64,000 nt of DNA from Pisaster brevispinus (Eukaryota; Echinodermata; Asteroidea; Forcipulatida; Asteriidae), in assembly GCA_023634235.1 (NCBI GenBank), contig JAMKCF010000145.1, positions 89,244 to 153,243 of the forward strand. The letters run 5' to 3'. A model generated the notes under the pieces. The model made no database searches. It had not been told where the DNA came from and worked only from the letters and a program-made list of their open reading frames with translations. This document shows, piece by piece, positions 45,740 to 57,019 of the stretch. A program made the position numbers and the translations under genes. Numbering within the stretch: position 1 is the stretch's first letter; each line of letters opens with the position of its first letter.

Positions 45740-46117
45740 TTACTCCTCCACCAGATTTTGCGCTTCTTGACATTCCTGGGCCTGTGATACCCGATGCTGA
45801 CTGAGAGCGACATTATTTGAGGTACTTTTCATCAAGTTACTGTTAATGTCATTTGTTATATATTTGAGTGTACAGCCTTTTGATTTTTTTGCACAGAGCG
45901 GAGCATTCTCTGAGGCATGGGTCAGTAGACTTACCAGGTCATTCAATGTCATAAAGATGTGTGCATGCTCAGTACTGTCAACAGTAGAAGATATCACAGT
46001 ATGTTTGCTGCCACCTAGAGTTCCAATGATGTAAACTGGAAATAAATCTTCTCTTAGTAATTCTATTGGCTTTTGGAAGAGTACTTTCATTCCCTCTTGA
46101 TGGTATCTGACATCCAC
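45740..46117 (-). CDS. Unrecognised minus-strand open frame, 125 codons
   Basis: Reads from MDVRYHQEGMKVLFQKPIEL through EDLFPVYIIGTLGGSKH to AQECQEAQNLVEE and a stop just beside the minisatellite. Composition is reasonable, with no repeat content. I do not recognise a family, no splice or promoter evidence supports it, and the plus strand is also open for 62 codons in the same place. It may be spurious. Confidence 0.2.
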   Translation of the reverse strand: MDVRYHQEGMKVLFQKPIELLREDLFPVYIIGTLGGSKHTVISSTVDSTEHAHIFMTLNDLVSLLTHASENAPLCAKKSKGCTLKYITNDINSNLMKSTSNNVALSQHRVSQAQECQEAQNLVEE

Positions 46118-46636
46118 AAAATGTCAACCAACATTTTCTTGAAAAGTGCTAATAACAAGTTAATTTCTGCTAACCTTTCCCGCTTATGTAAATTTCAGAG
46201 TGCAGCAAGGTCCTGACCACTGACTGAGGAGCCTTCCAGTCTGTCAACTTCCATGGTGGGAAACTTCACAACTGACTACTTCAAGGTCAGAATGTAACTC
46301 CTCAACATTTCAACAACTTTTGAAATATTTTCCAAATATTTCCCATTGAAATTTATTGGCTGAATCTTTGTTCATGCTTAGGTTCAAGAGATCAATCGTT
46401 AATAACCTGCCTACACTTTTTTTGTTCATAAAGCAATTTTCAATCAATTTGTTTTAGAGACATCACAATGCTGAAAGATCTTATATTTTTAATCATAAAA
46501 AATGCAAATATTTATTTGGCAAATCCACTAATGGTGAAACAATTTTCCTTTTTTCCCCCACTTCTAAAAAAATTTTTTTTTTAAAGACCTTCAGATGTAT
46601 TTTTGACAATTCTTGATTTTATTGTCTGAATTACAG

Positions 46637-46808
46637 CCGAGTGATTTGACGACAGGCCAGAACGTCAACCTGTGCAGCCAGCTTGGCCCTATGGACCGGT
46701 CATCCATCGGGAGTGAAGTCCTGCTGGAGTTTGTCTCTGATGAAACGAACTATTTCCCAGGATACTCAGCTGATCATACAGTGTTGCCATGGGTCCCTGA
46801 CTCTCCAG
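46637..46808 (+). CDS. CUB-domain exon (copy B)
   Basis: After ATTACAG the exon reads PSDLTTGQNVNLCSQLGPMD, then SSIGSEVLLEFVSDETNYFP and GYSADHTVLPW before a CCAG/GTGTGT donor. The IGSEVLLEF-SD----PGYSA pattern is the C-terminal third of a CUB domain, where the family reads G--L-L-F-SD----GF-A. The cysteine fits the last conserved disulphide. It is intact and precedes the exon at 47823. Confidence 0.75.
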
Positions 46809-47822
46809 GTGTGTTGAGAAATGGGTGTTAATCTGTGTATGCAGTTAACGAACATTATTTTCCTTCATGCATGACGCGGCTTATCTGACTCCAAATGTTC
46901 AACAAAAATCACTGCCTCTTAACTATTGATGGGCCTTATCTGGTATCACTATAGATCACTGTGATGATAACTGGGGGAAAATGAAACTTATCCTGTGAAA
47001 TAAGCCTTTCATTTGCTCAGGTAATGTTGTCACATTATTTAAAATAACACAGTGTGTAGTTATGAAGTGTATTTTTTAGGGGTTTACTGTAGTTTTAAGG
47101 TAAGCAGCTGTACATGAGATTAGACCTTTATTAGCCTATTAGCACACACAAAAAATGGAAAAAAAATGATATGCGCGCAGTATAAAATAACTGAGCAGAA
47201 ATAGATTATCAGCCATAACGTCCTACTTAATTAGGTTGTTACGCCTGGTACCTAACTGTATCTAACTGTTTATCATCCCTGTGATATTCAGGTATTTTTC
47301 GTCTATCATTAAGGTAAACATGCTACCAGTGTGTCCGACCTGGTTTCTCCTATCAGGATGTTTGAGTGTTAAACTAGGCTTTCTGCTTGTTAATCTTGCT
47401 TGGCTGAGATGTACAATAAAAACCCACTCCAACAGCTTTATTCCATGTACATGTCTTTGTAGCTCCTTGCCTTTAACTTCAACAAATTTCTCCATCCTAC
47501 AATCTAAACTGATTTCAGATGCAATTCCTACCTTTAGTTCCCTGAGTTATTCTCATCTTGTACGTAACCTGTTACCAAGAGTGGCTTTTAGCCATGTTTT
47601 AGGCAAACGTGCATTAAAGTTATACAAAAACACAGGGTCGTAACTTGATAGGTCGAAAGTTCATATCTAACACACTATAGCAAGCACACAATTTGCTGCA
47701 CGCGATAAGGTCGTATTTCACTTAATTTTTGTTTGCGTTCACTTATTGCACTACTCAAAAAATTTAATCGCAACCTGGCTCCACTGACATAGTGAAATCT
47801 TTTCTTTTTTGTGTGTGTTCAG

Positions 47823-47962
47823 AAGCGTCTGTCTTCTGTGGGGATGCAAACACTTTCACTTGGATCTCGGAGGGGAGTGAAGTCATCGAAAATCCCAAAC
47901 TGACAACGACGAGTGTTTCCAAGATTGCAGAGAGCCTGAGAGAAGGAGACATTTTCCTGTAA
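47823..47962 (+). CDS. CUB-domain gene, 3' terminal exon (copy B)
   Basis: After TGTTCAG, one frame reads ASVFCGDANTFTWISEGSEV then IENPKLTTTSVSKIAESLRE and GDIFL to TAA. The FCG---TF-W-SEGSEV part resembles the middle of a CUB domain, while the tail looks like a short cytoplasmic or disordered C-terminus. Unlike copy A the whole exon is in one frame, so copy B may be the functional one. The protein remains unnamed. Confidence 0.6.
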
Positions 47963-48814
47963 AGTGTCGGACATCAGGGTGGTTGGACGGCAGCTTTTTT
48001 CTATGTATAAACTGAATGTATTTATTTCTGTATAATTTATTATCTGCTTGTCGTCCGACCAGGTTCATATTGTAATATTATTGTTAATAATAATAATAAT
48101 AATTATGTGTAATACTTTAAATGGAATGCATGGGGGTGTTGTCTGCGGTTTGGCTGGTGGGATTCAACTTGGAGGCATAGGTTTGTAAGTTTGTTGTGTG
48201 AATGATGATGATTAGTGGGCCCTGTGTGTTAGGTAACTTATGCCTTCTTGCCCATCCAGTGTCATGCTTTATATTCTATGTTCTACGATCACGCACTCAT
48301 GCATTTGCTTTTTTTAGATGATAATTATTTGCTAGAGACAGAATATTTAGGAGTTGCCTTCATTTGTATTGACATTTTATTGACATACTTGCATTGTATA
48401 AGATAATTAATTGTACATGTATGTGTTTTATTTTCTGCCTGCACAACTCTCAACAGTTTTTTTGCAGGTGTTTACAGAGAGAATAAATCCTGGCCAGATC
48501 CAGAGTCAACATCCACTAGCTGGATACACCCGTGTGGGACGTCACTTCAATGTTCCTAATCACTCCATTTCTGTCATAATTACAGGGCTTTATGAGGCAC
48601 TAGGAAACCACAGAGACTGTTCGTCTGAGTAGGGAGAAGCTATGGATAATGCGTCTCCAGACCATTCAACCCCATGGTCTAAATCATCCAAGAAGGAAAT
48701 GTCTAATAACTTTTTGTCTTTGCTATCTCCTTTTTATCACAGATTCTCCTCTCCAGTCTGCCTCATTCACTAATCAATTACTTTTCTCTCCTTGTATATT
48801 CAGTTTGCGGTAAC

Positions 48815-49364
48815 ACCATGTGTATATCTACTATCTATGTAGATTTGTTCTTGTAGAACTAGGTCTTGCTTTTTATTCTACTGCCGCGGAGTAGATTTTG
48901 GAAATCGGGAGACTACTTCAGGAGACTATACTTAGTTCTCAAATGAACTGTCCAGCTTATTAGCTACTACCTGGGCGGAGGGTAGGAAATCGGCCGGGAC
49001 TACTACTTTAGCTTAATAGTGGATCGGATCAAGGGGACTTCTTGTTATTAACTTTACTGCCGCGGAGTGAGTTCTTATTTGGTCTCAACGTTTCGACTAG
49101 CTATCTCTAGTCATCGTCATCGCCGTTGAGACCAAATAAGAACTCACTCCGCGGCAGTGAAGTTAATAACGAAAAGTCCCCTTGATCCGATCCACTATCA
49201 AGCTAAAGTAGTAGTCCCGGCCGATTTCCTACCCTCTGCCCAGGTAGTAGCTAATAAGCTGGACAGTTCTTTTGAGAACTAAGTAGTCTCCCGAAGTAGT
49301 CTCCCGATTTCTAAAATCTACTCCGCGGCAGTAGAATAAAAAGCAAGACCTAGTTCTACAAGAG
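48815..49364. mobile_element. Penelope-like fold-back element F2
   Basis: Left arm from 48820 (TATCTACTATCTATGTAGAT) and inverted right arm to 49364 (GAATAAAAAGCAAGACCTAG). They share CTGCCGCGGAGTAGATT, CTGTCCAGCTTATTAGC, AAATCGGCCGGGACTAC and the GTTCTTATTTGGTCTCAACG block. The turn near 49085-49130 contains, on the minus strand, TGACGA, GACTAG-loop-CTAGTC and GAAACGTTGAGACC, a hammerhead-like core. Confidence 0.85.
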
Positions 49365-49855
49365 ACTACTTAGCTCTCAAAAGAACTGTCCAGCTTATTA
49401 GCTACTACATACCCGGGCGGAGGGTAGGAAATAGGCCGGGACTACCACTTTAGCTTGATAGTGGATCGGATCAAGGGGACTTCTCGTTATTAGCTTCACT
49501 GCCGCGAAGTGAGTTCTTATTTGGTCTCAACTGCGATGACGATGATTAGAGCAAGCTAGTCGAAACGTTGAGACCAAATAAGAACTCACTCCGCGGCAGT
49601 AAAATTAATAACGAGAAGTCCCCTTGATCCGATCCACTATCAAGCTAAAGTAGTAGTCCCGGCCGATTTCCTACCCTCCGCCTGGGTAGTAGCTAATAAG
49701 CTGGACAGTTCTTTTGAGAACTAAGTAGTCTCCTGAAGTAGTCTCCCGATTTCCAAAATCTTCTCCACGGCAGTAGAATAAAAAGCAAGACCTAGTTCTT
49801 TAAGAACAAATCTAGATAGCTAGTACATATACACATGGTGTTACCGCAAACCGAA
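49364..49855. mobile_element. Penelope-like fold-back element F3
   Basis: Directly follows F2 and shares its arms, starting within the left arm (AGACTACTTAGCTCTCAAAA) and ending with TAGCTAGTACATATACACAT and ACCGCAAACCGAACATAC. The turn (49525-49580) carries, on the plus strand, ATGACGA, GATTAG-AGCAAG-CTAGTC, then GAAACGTTGAGACC. F2 and F3 form a nested or tandem pair. Confidence 0.85.
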
Positions 49856-50116
49856 CATACATGTATATTTATACTTCACACATGCAAAGCCTTAAAAAGT
49901 TTTCTCTCCCTCTTCAAATCATTTATTTTGTCCTTTGTTTTCCTTACCTTTTGTGGTCAAACCAGCCCCTCCCCCAACCCCCTTTTGTTTTCCTCCTCTC
50001 TGTTCATCCTGCCTCCCTCTCTGTTTGCTTTCATTTCTAACATCTATGTCCACTCGACTGCTTCTTTACACCTGTATTGTTATGTTGTTACCTGTTTATG
50101 TTTGTAGTCTTGTCAT

Positions 50117-50163
50117 TTAGCCTTTGAGAAAGACTCTGCTGAGGTCAAAACGTCAGGCCACTA
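50117..50163 (+). ncRNA. Hammerhead-ribozyme-like motif, degenerate
   Basis: Copy-B counterpart of the motif at 36666. GCCT/AGGC stem I and GACTC-TGCTG-AGGTC remain, but GAAAC has become AAAAC and the 5' core is TTGAGAAA. It is very probably dead as a ribozyme. Confidence 0.45.
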
Positions 50164-50559
50164 ACTATTTTTTTAATGTAGTAGTTCATCCATGATTTTT
50201 AGAGCCAACTTGTAATAGGTTTTTGCTGAGGATATTTTATCCATGCATAATTATTTGTTTTTAGATATTGTTGTATTGCCATTAATAATAAGTCATTGCT
50301 GTGTATTGTGTATTGTGTGCTGGAGGATTAAAAATAGTACAGGAGATTGTTTTATAATTTGTGACATCATCGTGGTGTTTTTTGTTGTTGGTGTGTTCTG
50401 GTGGTGCTCGTCCTTTTTAAATAGAGGTCCAGCCTCCTTCCCGTGTCTCTGGTTGCAACAATAAAGTCCTGAGCCGTTTTAGTATGATGTTTTTGCAGTA
50501 AGCACGATAGAGTTGCAATGATCGTTTGTGGTTTGCAAGCGTGTAAGTACTCGACATCT

Positions 50560-50980
50560 AATAATAATGGCTTATATAGCGCTCATATCCGTCACTCAGT
50601 GACGCTCAAGGCGCTTCAACATTAATTTCCTGCAAGGTATGTGGGGCTTCATTTGAAGTATGATACCTACTCTTTTACATAGCACCATGTAATGGTTTAC
50701 AAGGTGCTGTGGTGCAATATGCAGCCAATCAAACCAGGAATACCGGGGCGAACCCCTTCTCTTTTCGATAAGTGTACTGGGTTCTTTTACGTGCATTACA
50801 CAACACACGGGGCCAACGGCTTTACGTCCCATCCGAAGGACGAAGCAATAATGGTTAAGTGTCTTGCTTAAGGACACAAGTGTCGCGACCGGGACTCGAA
50901 CCCACACCCTGCTGAGTCGGAAACACCAGAGCTTGAGTCCGGTGCTCTTATCCGCTCGGCCACGACACGCCACGTCTAAC
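50560..50980 (-). mobile_element. tRNA-Leu-like SINE, inverted, near full length
   Basis: Plus-strand text TATATAGCGCTCATATCCGT, CAAGGCGCTTCAACATT, ACGGCTTTACGTCCCATCCG, AAGTGTCTTGCTTAAGGACA and CCGCTCGGCCACGACACGCC is the inverse of the family at 25007. This copy best preserves the head and its class II arm (box B GGGACTCGAACCC). Confidence 0.88.
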
Positions 50981-51383
50981 GGACCATCGACCAACATGAT
51001 GCCATGCGCCTGCGCATGTGTTGTGACACTGCCACGGGTTGAAGTCTGCTGATTGTGTAGAATAGTAGGCAAGGTCAGGTCGTGTTTTTGACAAACTTGG
51101 AGCCGATGGTCAGGTTAAACAGTGGTTACGAAGCAGAGAATGGGGGTGGGAGGTTGGTATAGGGACAGAGAAACGGAAGCCCGGTTTGGGTGACCTAGAT
51201 CAAGGTCAGAATGACGTCAAAGTTCATGTGGTATTATAATACTGCCTGTCAATTTTTCACCAATAGAGGGCTGCTTCCACAAATCATTAAAACTGATAAC
51301 AAATGACCATATAGCTTCTATTTCAGACACTCACTGGCAAAGCTATATGTGGAAAAAGTTGATCCCTTTAGTTTACTGACCTG

Positions 51384-51632
51384 GCCCAATTTCATGGCTC
51401 TGCTTACCGTAAGCAAAGAATCGGCGCTTATGGAAGCAGGGAGTTCTTTGCTTACGTCAAGCATATTTCACGGGTTAGCAGAGAATTTTGCTTGTGCGCG
51501 TGCGTACTCCACATTTCAAGACATTCTTGGCTTACACAGCTAGCGGAGAAATTCGGTGCCTGCAGAGTAAGCGGAGAATGGTGATTGTAAGCGCAGAGTT
51601 CGGCGGTAAGCAGAGCCATGAATTTGGGCTCG
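51384..51632. mobile_element. Fold-back MITE with GCCCAATTTCATGGCTC ends
   Basis: Left GGCCCAATTTCATGGCTCTG, right GAGCCATGAATTTGGGCTC. Sub-terminal CTTACCGTAAGCAAAGAA and GTAAGCAGAG words are repeated in both orientations. It is related to the family at 58747 but has an internal GTAAGC-rich section. Confidence 0.8.
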
Positions 51633-51949
51633 GAGATGACAGACCAGGAACCCCCCTATCTAATAATTATGCTTCTATGAGACCCCTAAAACAAGTGTGC
51701 AAAGTTTGGTGCTTTAATCCGGCGTGTCACGATTTTTTCATTAAGCCCCTGGACTAATAGGTAAGAAGAGGTGTAGGTCCTATGAAGATAAAAGAGTGAA
51801 CGGGTTGGCTGGAGGGTTGTTAATAGAAAAAATGGGAAAACCAGCACTTGAAAGTAAAAATGTTTTATAGAGGGATATAAAATCCAGGTGTTTTACGAAC
51901 AGATTTACCATGTGGTGATCGTCAACGTTCCAGTTTTCATGGGATACCG

Positions 51950-52100
51950 TATAGATGGAAAATGGGGTTGTTATAACTGTGCGTAATTAACCACTGATTA
52001 GAGGACCAAATTAGACAGCTCAAAAGTTTGGTGTGCCCAGTGTAACAGTCTTCAAGACTCTGGGCTTTAACTTACACTTTAACTGAAAACGAAGAGTAGG
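51950..52100. repeat. Dispersed unit related to 38395-39260
   Basis: CGTAATTAACCACTGATTAG, GGACCAAATTAGACAGCTC, and TAACAGTCTTCAAGACTC match words from the repeat at 38.4-39.2 kb. It is a single copy here. Confidence 0.6.
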
Positions 52101-52533
52101 CTACAAATTCTTTTCAAAATATGTTTTAGTATTATTTAAAGCCTATCAATCAAGTAGGCCCTACATAACAAGAAGACATCCGCATACGCATATTGTCTCT
52201 GGCTTATTTTCTAGCATTCACCGATGTTGTTTTCTTTGTTTAAAGTTTTGGAATGATTTTATAGCTATAGAATGTCAATATTCTCAAACAAAAATTGTTA
52301 ATTTATAACCAGTTTTTCAGTTTTCGTTCGGATAAAATAAGGGATTCACCGACAGAAAGTAGCCAAATGAGAGTTTTTTCACCTCCCTGTACTGCATGTG
52401 TTTTTATTTTCTTATTGAAGTCACCGCAGCTCAGTAGACGCCATTTTGAAACACCCGTAACAACCACACAAACAGCGTGGGGCATGCACATCTGTGCAGA
52501 TAATCCTGTTTTTAGTCGAAATTATTTAGCAAA

Positions 52534-52601
52534 ATGCCTACTTGTGCGGCATTAAACTGCACTAACAGATACTCCCGTGGATGTGGAAAGACATACCATC
52601 T
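52534..52601 (+). CDS. THAP zinc-finger first exon, orphan
   Basis: From ATG at 52534 the frame reads MPTCAALNCTNRYSRGCGKT then YHL at a CT/GTAAGT donor. THAP domains begin MP-C---NC-NR, a DNA-binding C2CH zinc finger used by THAP regulators and P-element-type transposases; the first exon usually ends close to this point. The two first zinc cysteines are present, the AVPTY-like second half and the C-H pair are not found downstream in this window. The exon may be the start of a gene or a transposase remnant. Confidence 0.55.
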
Positions 52602-52609
52602 GTAAGTAT

Positions 52610-53990
52610 CTATCTATTTTTCGTGAATGTTTATTTTAGGGGAATTTCAGGCTGACATATGAATTTGTCATGTAAACTTTCTGTTGAATACATTCGCCGG
52701 TTCGCGCGCGCATTCGTTACGGGTACAAATTTACTGGAAAACACAAGTTTGGTGGATAAATGCAATCATATCTCTGGAACCCTTTATCGTACAAACTAGT
52801 TCAAAACGGTAAAATAGTCTTGAATATCTACTCCTTCGTCATGTCATATTTATTTTACATTCAGAAAACATTTTGCCACGTCATTTTGAGGGTTTTACGT
52901 CCAGTCTTGGTCAATTTTGTATGGAGAAATTCCTAAAGTCTACCTAATCTAGCCACATGAGGGCTCTTATGTTAACTTATTTCAGCAACCCGACGGCTAA
53001 TTGCTTAGTTCAAAACGGATTTGGGAAGTGTACATCCTGACCAAAACACTGCTCTAACAATTTTTCTGATTGGACAAGTTTTTCCAACGTCATTTTTTTG
53101 TTGAAATTCAGACCAATAATAAGTTATTTCACAGCTTCAAAACAGCCGTTGCTATTAAACATCTGTGTCCAAACTTCCGCAGTGTCAACTCTAAAACTCC
53201 AACGCATGTTTCTAAAATGGTAAATTCATGCACTTTTTTTTATCGGAAGGTTTAACTGGAAAAACTTATATGAACAGAATCATTAATGTAAACATTTTGT
53301 TCTACATATGGAAAAGTTTCATTGCAGTCAGTCTCAAATAATCAGTTGTGTGTGTGCGTGACCTTCTGACTACACCACACATCCACTGAACGATGTCAAC
53401 ACACATTCATGTATTATGCATATAGCCCATGTGTGTAGACCATGCCCTTGTGGTCAAAACGGACGAGTCCATTTTGGCAGACGGGTAAATTACAAGGTCT
53501 AACTCCAATAAACAAAACTACACACAATGTAAGTTGCTTGTGTTTCAAGGCTGGCAAAGTACATTTTATTAAATACACAACAATGAAAATATATAACAGC
53601 TACAAAACATAATATCAATTTACTAAAGTATAGAACATACTGAGGCTTTGGCATGTTAGCTGAGTGAAACATTTCTGACAATTTTAAAAACCATAATAGC
53701 AACTTGTTTGGTAGATACAGAAATACATGTAACTTCATTACAACTTTACAAGAGTTCCACAATGGCAAGTGTATGCATAAGTAAACCTTTGAATCATATT
53801 AAACTGTGACCCTTGATGGCAATATTATATAGTAATAAGTTGTTTACCTCAAGATTTACAACGTGTGAACTAGCCTGTGGTAGCCCTTGCACAAGCAAAA
53901 CAACACAGGCAAGAGCAGTTACTGTCTCAATCCATACAGTGCTCAACTTGACCATGGTGAAAGTTACACTTACACATCAATAGGAGTTAA
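52610..53990. other. No feature recognised
   Basis: Mostly unique AT-rich DNA. No second THAP exon, no SINE head and no fold-back element found. Confidence 0.45.
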
Positions 53991-54002
53991 GCTTTATAGG
54001 AG

Positions 54003-54232
54003 TCACTCATTTTGAACATTGATGTTTGAAACAAAGTTTTGGAAGTCCTTCTTGTTGCCAAGCTGGCGTTGAAATTTCAGGAGAAGTGAAAATCCTTGGT
54101 GCTTGAAGTGTGGAGTTTCTTCAACAGAATACTCTTCAAGGGGTTTCCGTTCAACAAGATGGAATGACGATGTCCCTTCCCTGATGTAGGAAAAGTCCCC
54201 GGCCTTATTAAACATACGGTAGTACCACTGGT
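54003..54232 (-). pseudogene. Minus-strand unknown gene, 3' exon part after MITE
   Basis: Reads on from the interrupted exon at 54578 as WYYRMFNKAGDFSYIREGTS, SFHLVERKPLEEYSVEETPH, FKHQGFSLLLKFQRQLGNKK and DFQNFVSNINVQNE, then a stop. With the MITE and one copy of its target duplication removed, this frame continues the frame of the upstream part directly. The family is not one I can name. The host gene is disrupted by the insertion in this copy. Confidence 0.55.
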
Positions 54233-54577
54233 CAGGGCTCGAATTTGGGGAAAAAATCCACAAGACCCCTGGGCTTGTAGCTCAAAACTTTTACTGGACC
54301 AGAACATTTGTTACAAGACCGGAGTCAAAATGAAAAGAACACTCTACACAGTTTCACATTTGAGCTGTTTTTTGTACCAAGCACTAAGAGAAGAATTATC
54401 AAGTTTTTCTTGTGGGTAATACTTCAATACTCAATTGATCAGTTTAATTTAAAAATACAGTGACGTGTTATTATTAAAAAACACAAGACCTCTGGACTTG
54501 TACAGTCATAAGTTTACTGGCCCGACACTAAAATCACTGGCCTCGGGCCTGCGGTCCAGTGTCAAATTCGAGCCCTG
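54233..54577. mobile_element. hAT-like MITE, complete, with target-site duplication
   Basis: Ends CAGGGCTCGAATTTGGG and GTCAAATTCGAGCCCTG form inverted repeats of at least 14 bp. The flanks are the direct repeat CTGGT (54228-54232 and 54578-54582). Internal parts also pair: GGGCTTGTAGCTCAAAACTT and CTGGACTTGTACAGTCATAA. It is about 345 bp and non-coding, and is the reference copy for the family in this window. Classic hAT duplications are 8 bp, so 5 bp is a caveat. Confidence 0.85.
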
Positions 54578-54945
54578 CTGGTACCCTAGAACTTGACTAA
54601 AGTCCTGAAAGTTGTTCACAATAACAGTTTCTTTTTTCGATGGATGGGGTTGCGCGAACCGACTTAAGTCCTCGTAGATGTCTTTTACGACAGCAAACGA
54701 AGTTCAATGAAACTGTTTACCTTTCGTTGACCATGTAGCAGCTTAATAACAAATTGGAGATTTTTGTAGAACAGTTTTTTTGCTGCCTCATCAGAAGAAA
54801 GGAACTCTGCAGGAATGTCTATAACATCAGCAGCATCCCTCCATTCTTCGTACTTCTTTTGCCAACCAGTGTAGTGAACGTATACTTTTAAGATGCGGTC
54901 TTCTAATTTTGAGTCAATAAGAGGGTACAAATCGAAGATGACCAC
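54578..54945 (-). pseudogene. Minus-strand unknown gene, upstream exon part
   Basis: From the high-coordinate side the frame reads VIFDLYPLIDSKLEDRILKV, YVHYTGWQKKYEEWRDAADV, IDIPAEFLSSDEAAKK and LQFVIKLLHGQRK. The HYTGW--KYEEWRD motif resembles chromo-barrel or Tudor-knot domains (histone or nucleic-acid readers), but the full protein is not one I recognise. Near 54700-54690 the frame shifts, and reads VKDIYEDLSRFAQPHPSKKE then NNFQDFSQVLGYQ up to the MITE. It could also be an unlisted transposon protein. Confidence 0.5.
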
Positions 54946-54949
54946 GACT

Positions 54950-56870
54950 CAGGTTTTACACTGTTGTATCGAAGTGATGGCCACTTGCAAGTTCACGATA
55001 GTTGATTCGAGGTCTTTTCCTTAAGTTTGCCATTCAGTATACATGTCGCAAAGTAGCTGTCATGCCTCAGTCATGCCTCATGGGATGACACGTGCCTGTA
55101 AAATTAGAAAACAAATGACATATTTTTGAGAATGACAGAAAAGATGTTGTAACTGACTGCCACGTTTTCACTCGTAATACCTCATATGTAATCTTACCTG
55201 TGCAAAAAAAGATTACGTTTGGAAAAAGGGTGAAAAAGTGGAGGTCGGATACATCTTATCATGATCTTATTCGTACCCCGTACGTTAGCACATGGAGGAA
55301 GGAAATCCATGGTTAGCATCAGACATGTCAGATCATTCATCAGCTGATTCATCATGATCATTCAGGGCCTCACTTAAGTTAAAATCATGACATGAAAACT
55401 AAGTACTACTAGCCTAACGTAATATACTTTACAGTGGGGCATTAATTTATTTTATTATTATTAATATTGATCTATTTATTTATCTTAGGAATTAAACATA
55501 TTACTTTTTGTAATTAAAGTGAACGCGTACACGATCAGTGAGTCTCCAGCATTGACCGTCGTGTATGCGTGTGAACCACGCTGTGTGTGGCAGGAGATTT
55601 TGTAGTTATTCAAAATGCCTAACTTCATCGTTCAAATGTAGGCCCTAAGTCCTGATCTTCTGGGGCCCCTCACGGCCTGCGTATTATTTTATTTCTTGCC
55701 CCGGGTATCCTTTTGCCAGATTCACACGTAACGACTGCCCTGTATCGGTGTGTTGTGTGATATTAGTGTCCCTTTAGTGTAATGGTATGGTCCGCCCTCC
55801 TCCGAGGCAAAATAGCTGCTGATTTCGTAGAGCTGCTCATTAGGAGAGTTTTTTGTGAACTGAAAATGGCAAATTTTAGACATTTAACCTCCTGTTGTTA
55901 AGCCAAATGTCGAATTGACCAGTATTTAAGGTTCCAAAACTGCTTCTGCTGAATTATAACGTTTTTTGGATATGTTGACTGCGTGTTGACGGTGTGTAGA
56001 CGGTGTAATTCATGTTGATGGTATTTAGTAGGACCCGGTTTAACAATGTGACTAAGAGCCCATGCAGAACCGACAGTATTTGACTTTCCATTCCATCTCC
56101 AGCAGGTATGTTTTTTACTTTTACTTGGCTTTAAGCATTTCAATCATAATCAACATGTACATCAAGCCAAGGTTTTTTAATCAAGAATATTTATTTTCTA
56201 AAGGCAACTTAGATCCTATGTTTACAGAAAAATGATGAAAAAAGTTGTATTTGTCCCCAATTTTTCATGAGCAAGATGGTCACTATTCATTTCTCATTTC
56301 CCACAATTGTTGCTTATTAAGCTGTTAACATATGAACATCTGAAATTATGTGGATAGGTTTTTCATGAATTGATTCATTGATTGATTATAGTTACATATG
56401 TTGTGGCATATCATTTCCTGATGTCACATCTTTGTTCTACGAAAGTTCATACAATTGAGGTTTTTCACTTTGTTAATAATACTTATTTAGTTTGGGTAGC
56501 ACTTTAATGCATCTGTGTTTCAAGGGAAATGGGTGTAAACAAATTGATTCATCACTGTTTGCATCGCCATGACAATCGAGCAAACTGCTAGCACAAAATT
56601 GGAAAATAAAGAGAGAGTGTAGAGCACTAGCGCAAAAGGTCACAAAAGCAATGATATGGACATTTGGTTGAGATGATCTAAAAAATTTCAAACAAAATAA
56701 TTTTCCCTTTTAATCAAAGGTGCATGTTATAATTTCAGTTCTACAGAATCAAGACAATTGCAAAACTTGTTCTTTGTTTCCCCTTTTTAATCCAAACTGC
56801 ATGTTAAAACTTCAGTTATACAGCATCAAGAAATTTAAGTTTCCTGGTCTGCAATTTTCCACTTCCTTTA
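54950..56870. other. No gene recognised
   Basis: AT-rich sequence upstream of the CTR9 N-terminal exons. No recognised exon or repeat. The true CTR9 start codon exon is not identified, although it should be in or before this stretch. Confidence 0.4.
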
Positions 56871-56871
56871 G

Positions 56872-56961
56872 GAAAAGCTTGTATAACCTTCAATAAGAAA
56901 GACTACCGAGGAGCGTTGGCGTTCTACAAGAAGGCTCTGAGGACAAACCCTAGCTGCCCAG
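56872..56961 (+). CDS. CTR9: CTR9 N-terminal exon (copy 2)
   Basis: After CTTTAG the exon reads [20 protein letters not shown] then LRTNPSCP, with a split glycine/alanine codon at a CAG/GTGCAA donor. The [15 protein letters not shown] motif is the first well-conserved TPR of CTR9. The first codon is shifted by the acceptor, so the start is approximate. Confidence 0.88.
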
Positions 56962-57019
56962 GTGCAATCTTAATCAGCTGTCTCCAAGTTGTTCCTTTAT
57001 TGAAGAGAAACTCTTCAGG

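Larger units (their letters stand above)
47311..50245. repeat. Duplicated block, copy B
   Basis: Partner of 34161-36800. It is longer because it holds two Penelope-like fold-back elements (F2 and F3) instead of one, plus length changes in TAA repeats. The shared 3' flank after the stop codon shows that the duplication included the end of the gene and its downstream DNA. Confidence 0.9.

Noticed and set aside
47281..47643. A 120-codon protein with a serine-rich tail
   Set aside because: It lies in the intron-like flank shared by the two CUB-gene copies, and the frame is not conserved in copy A.
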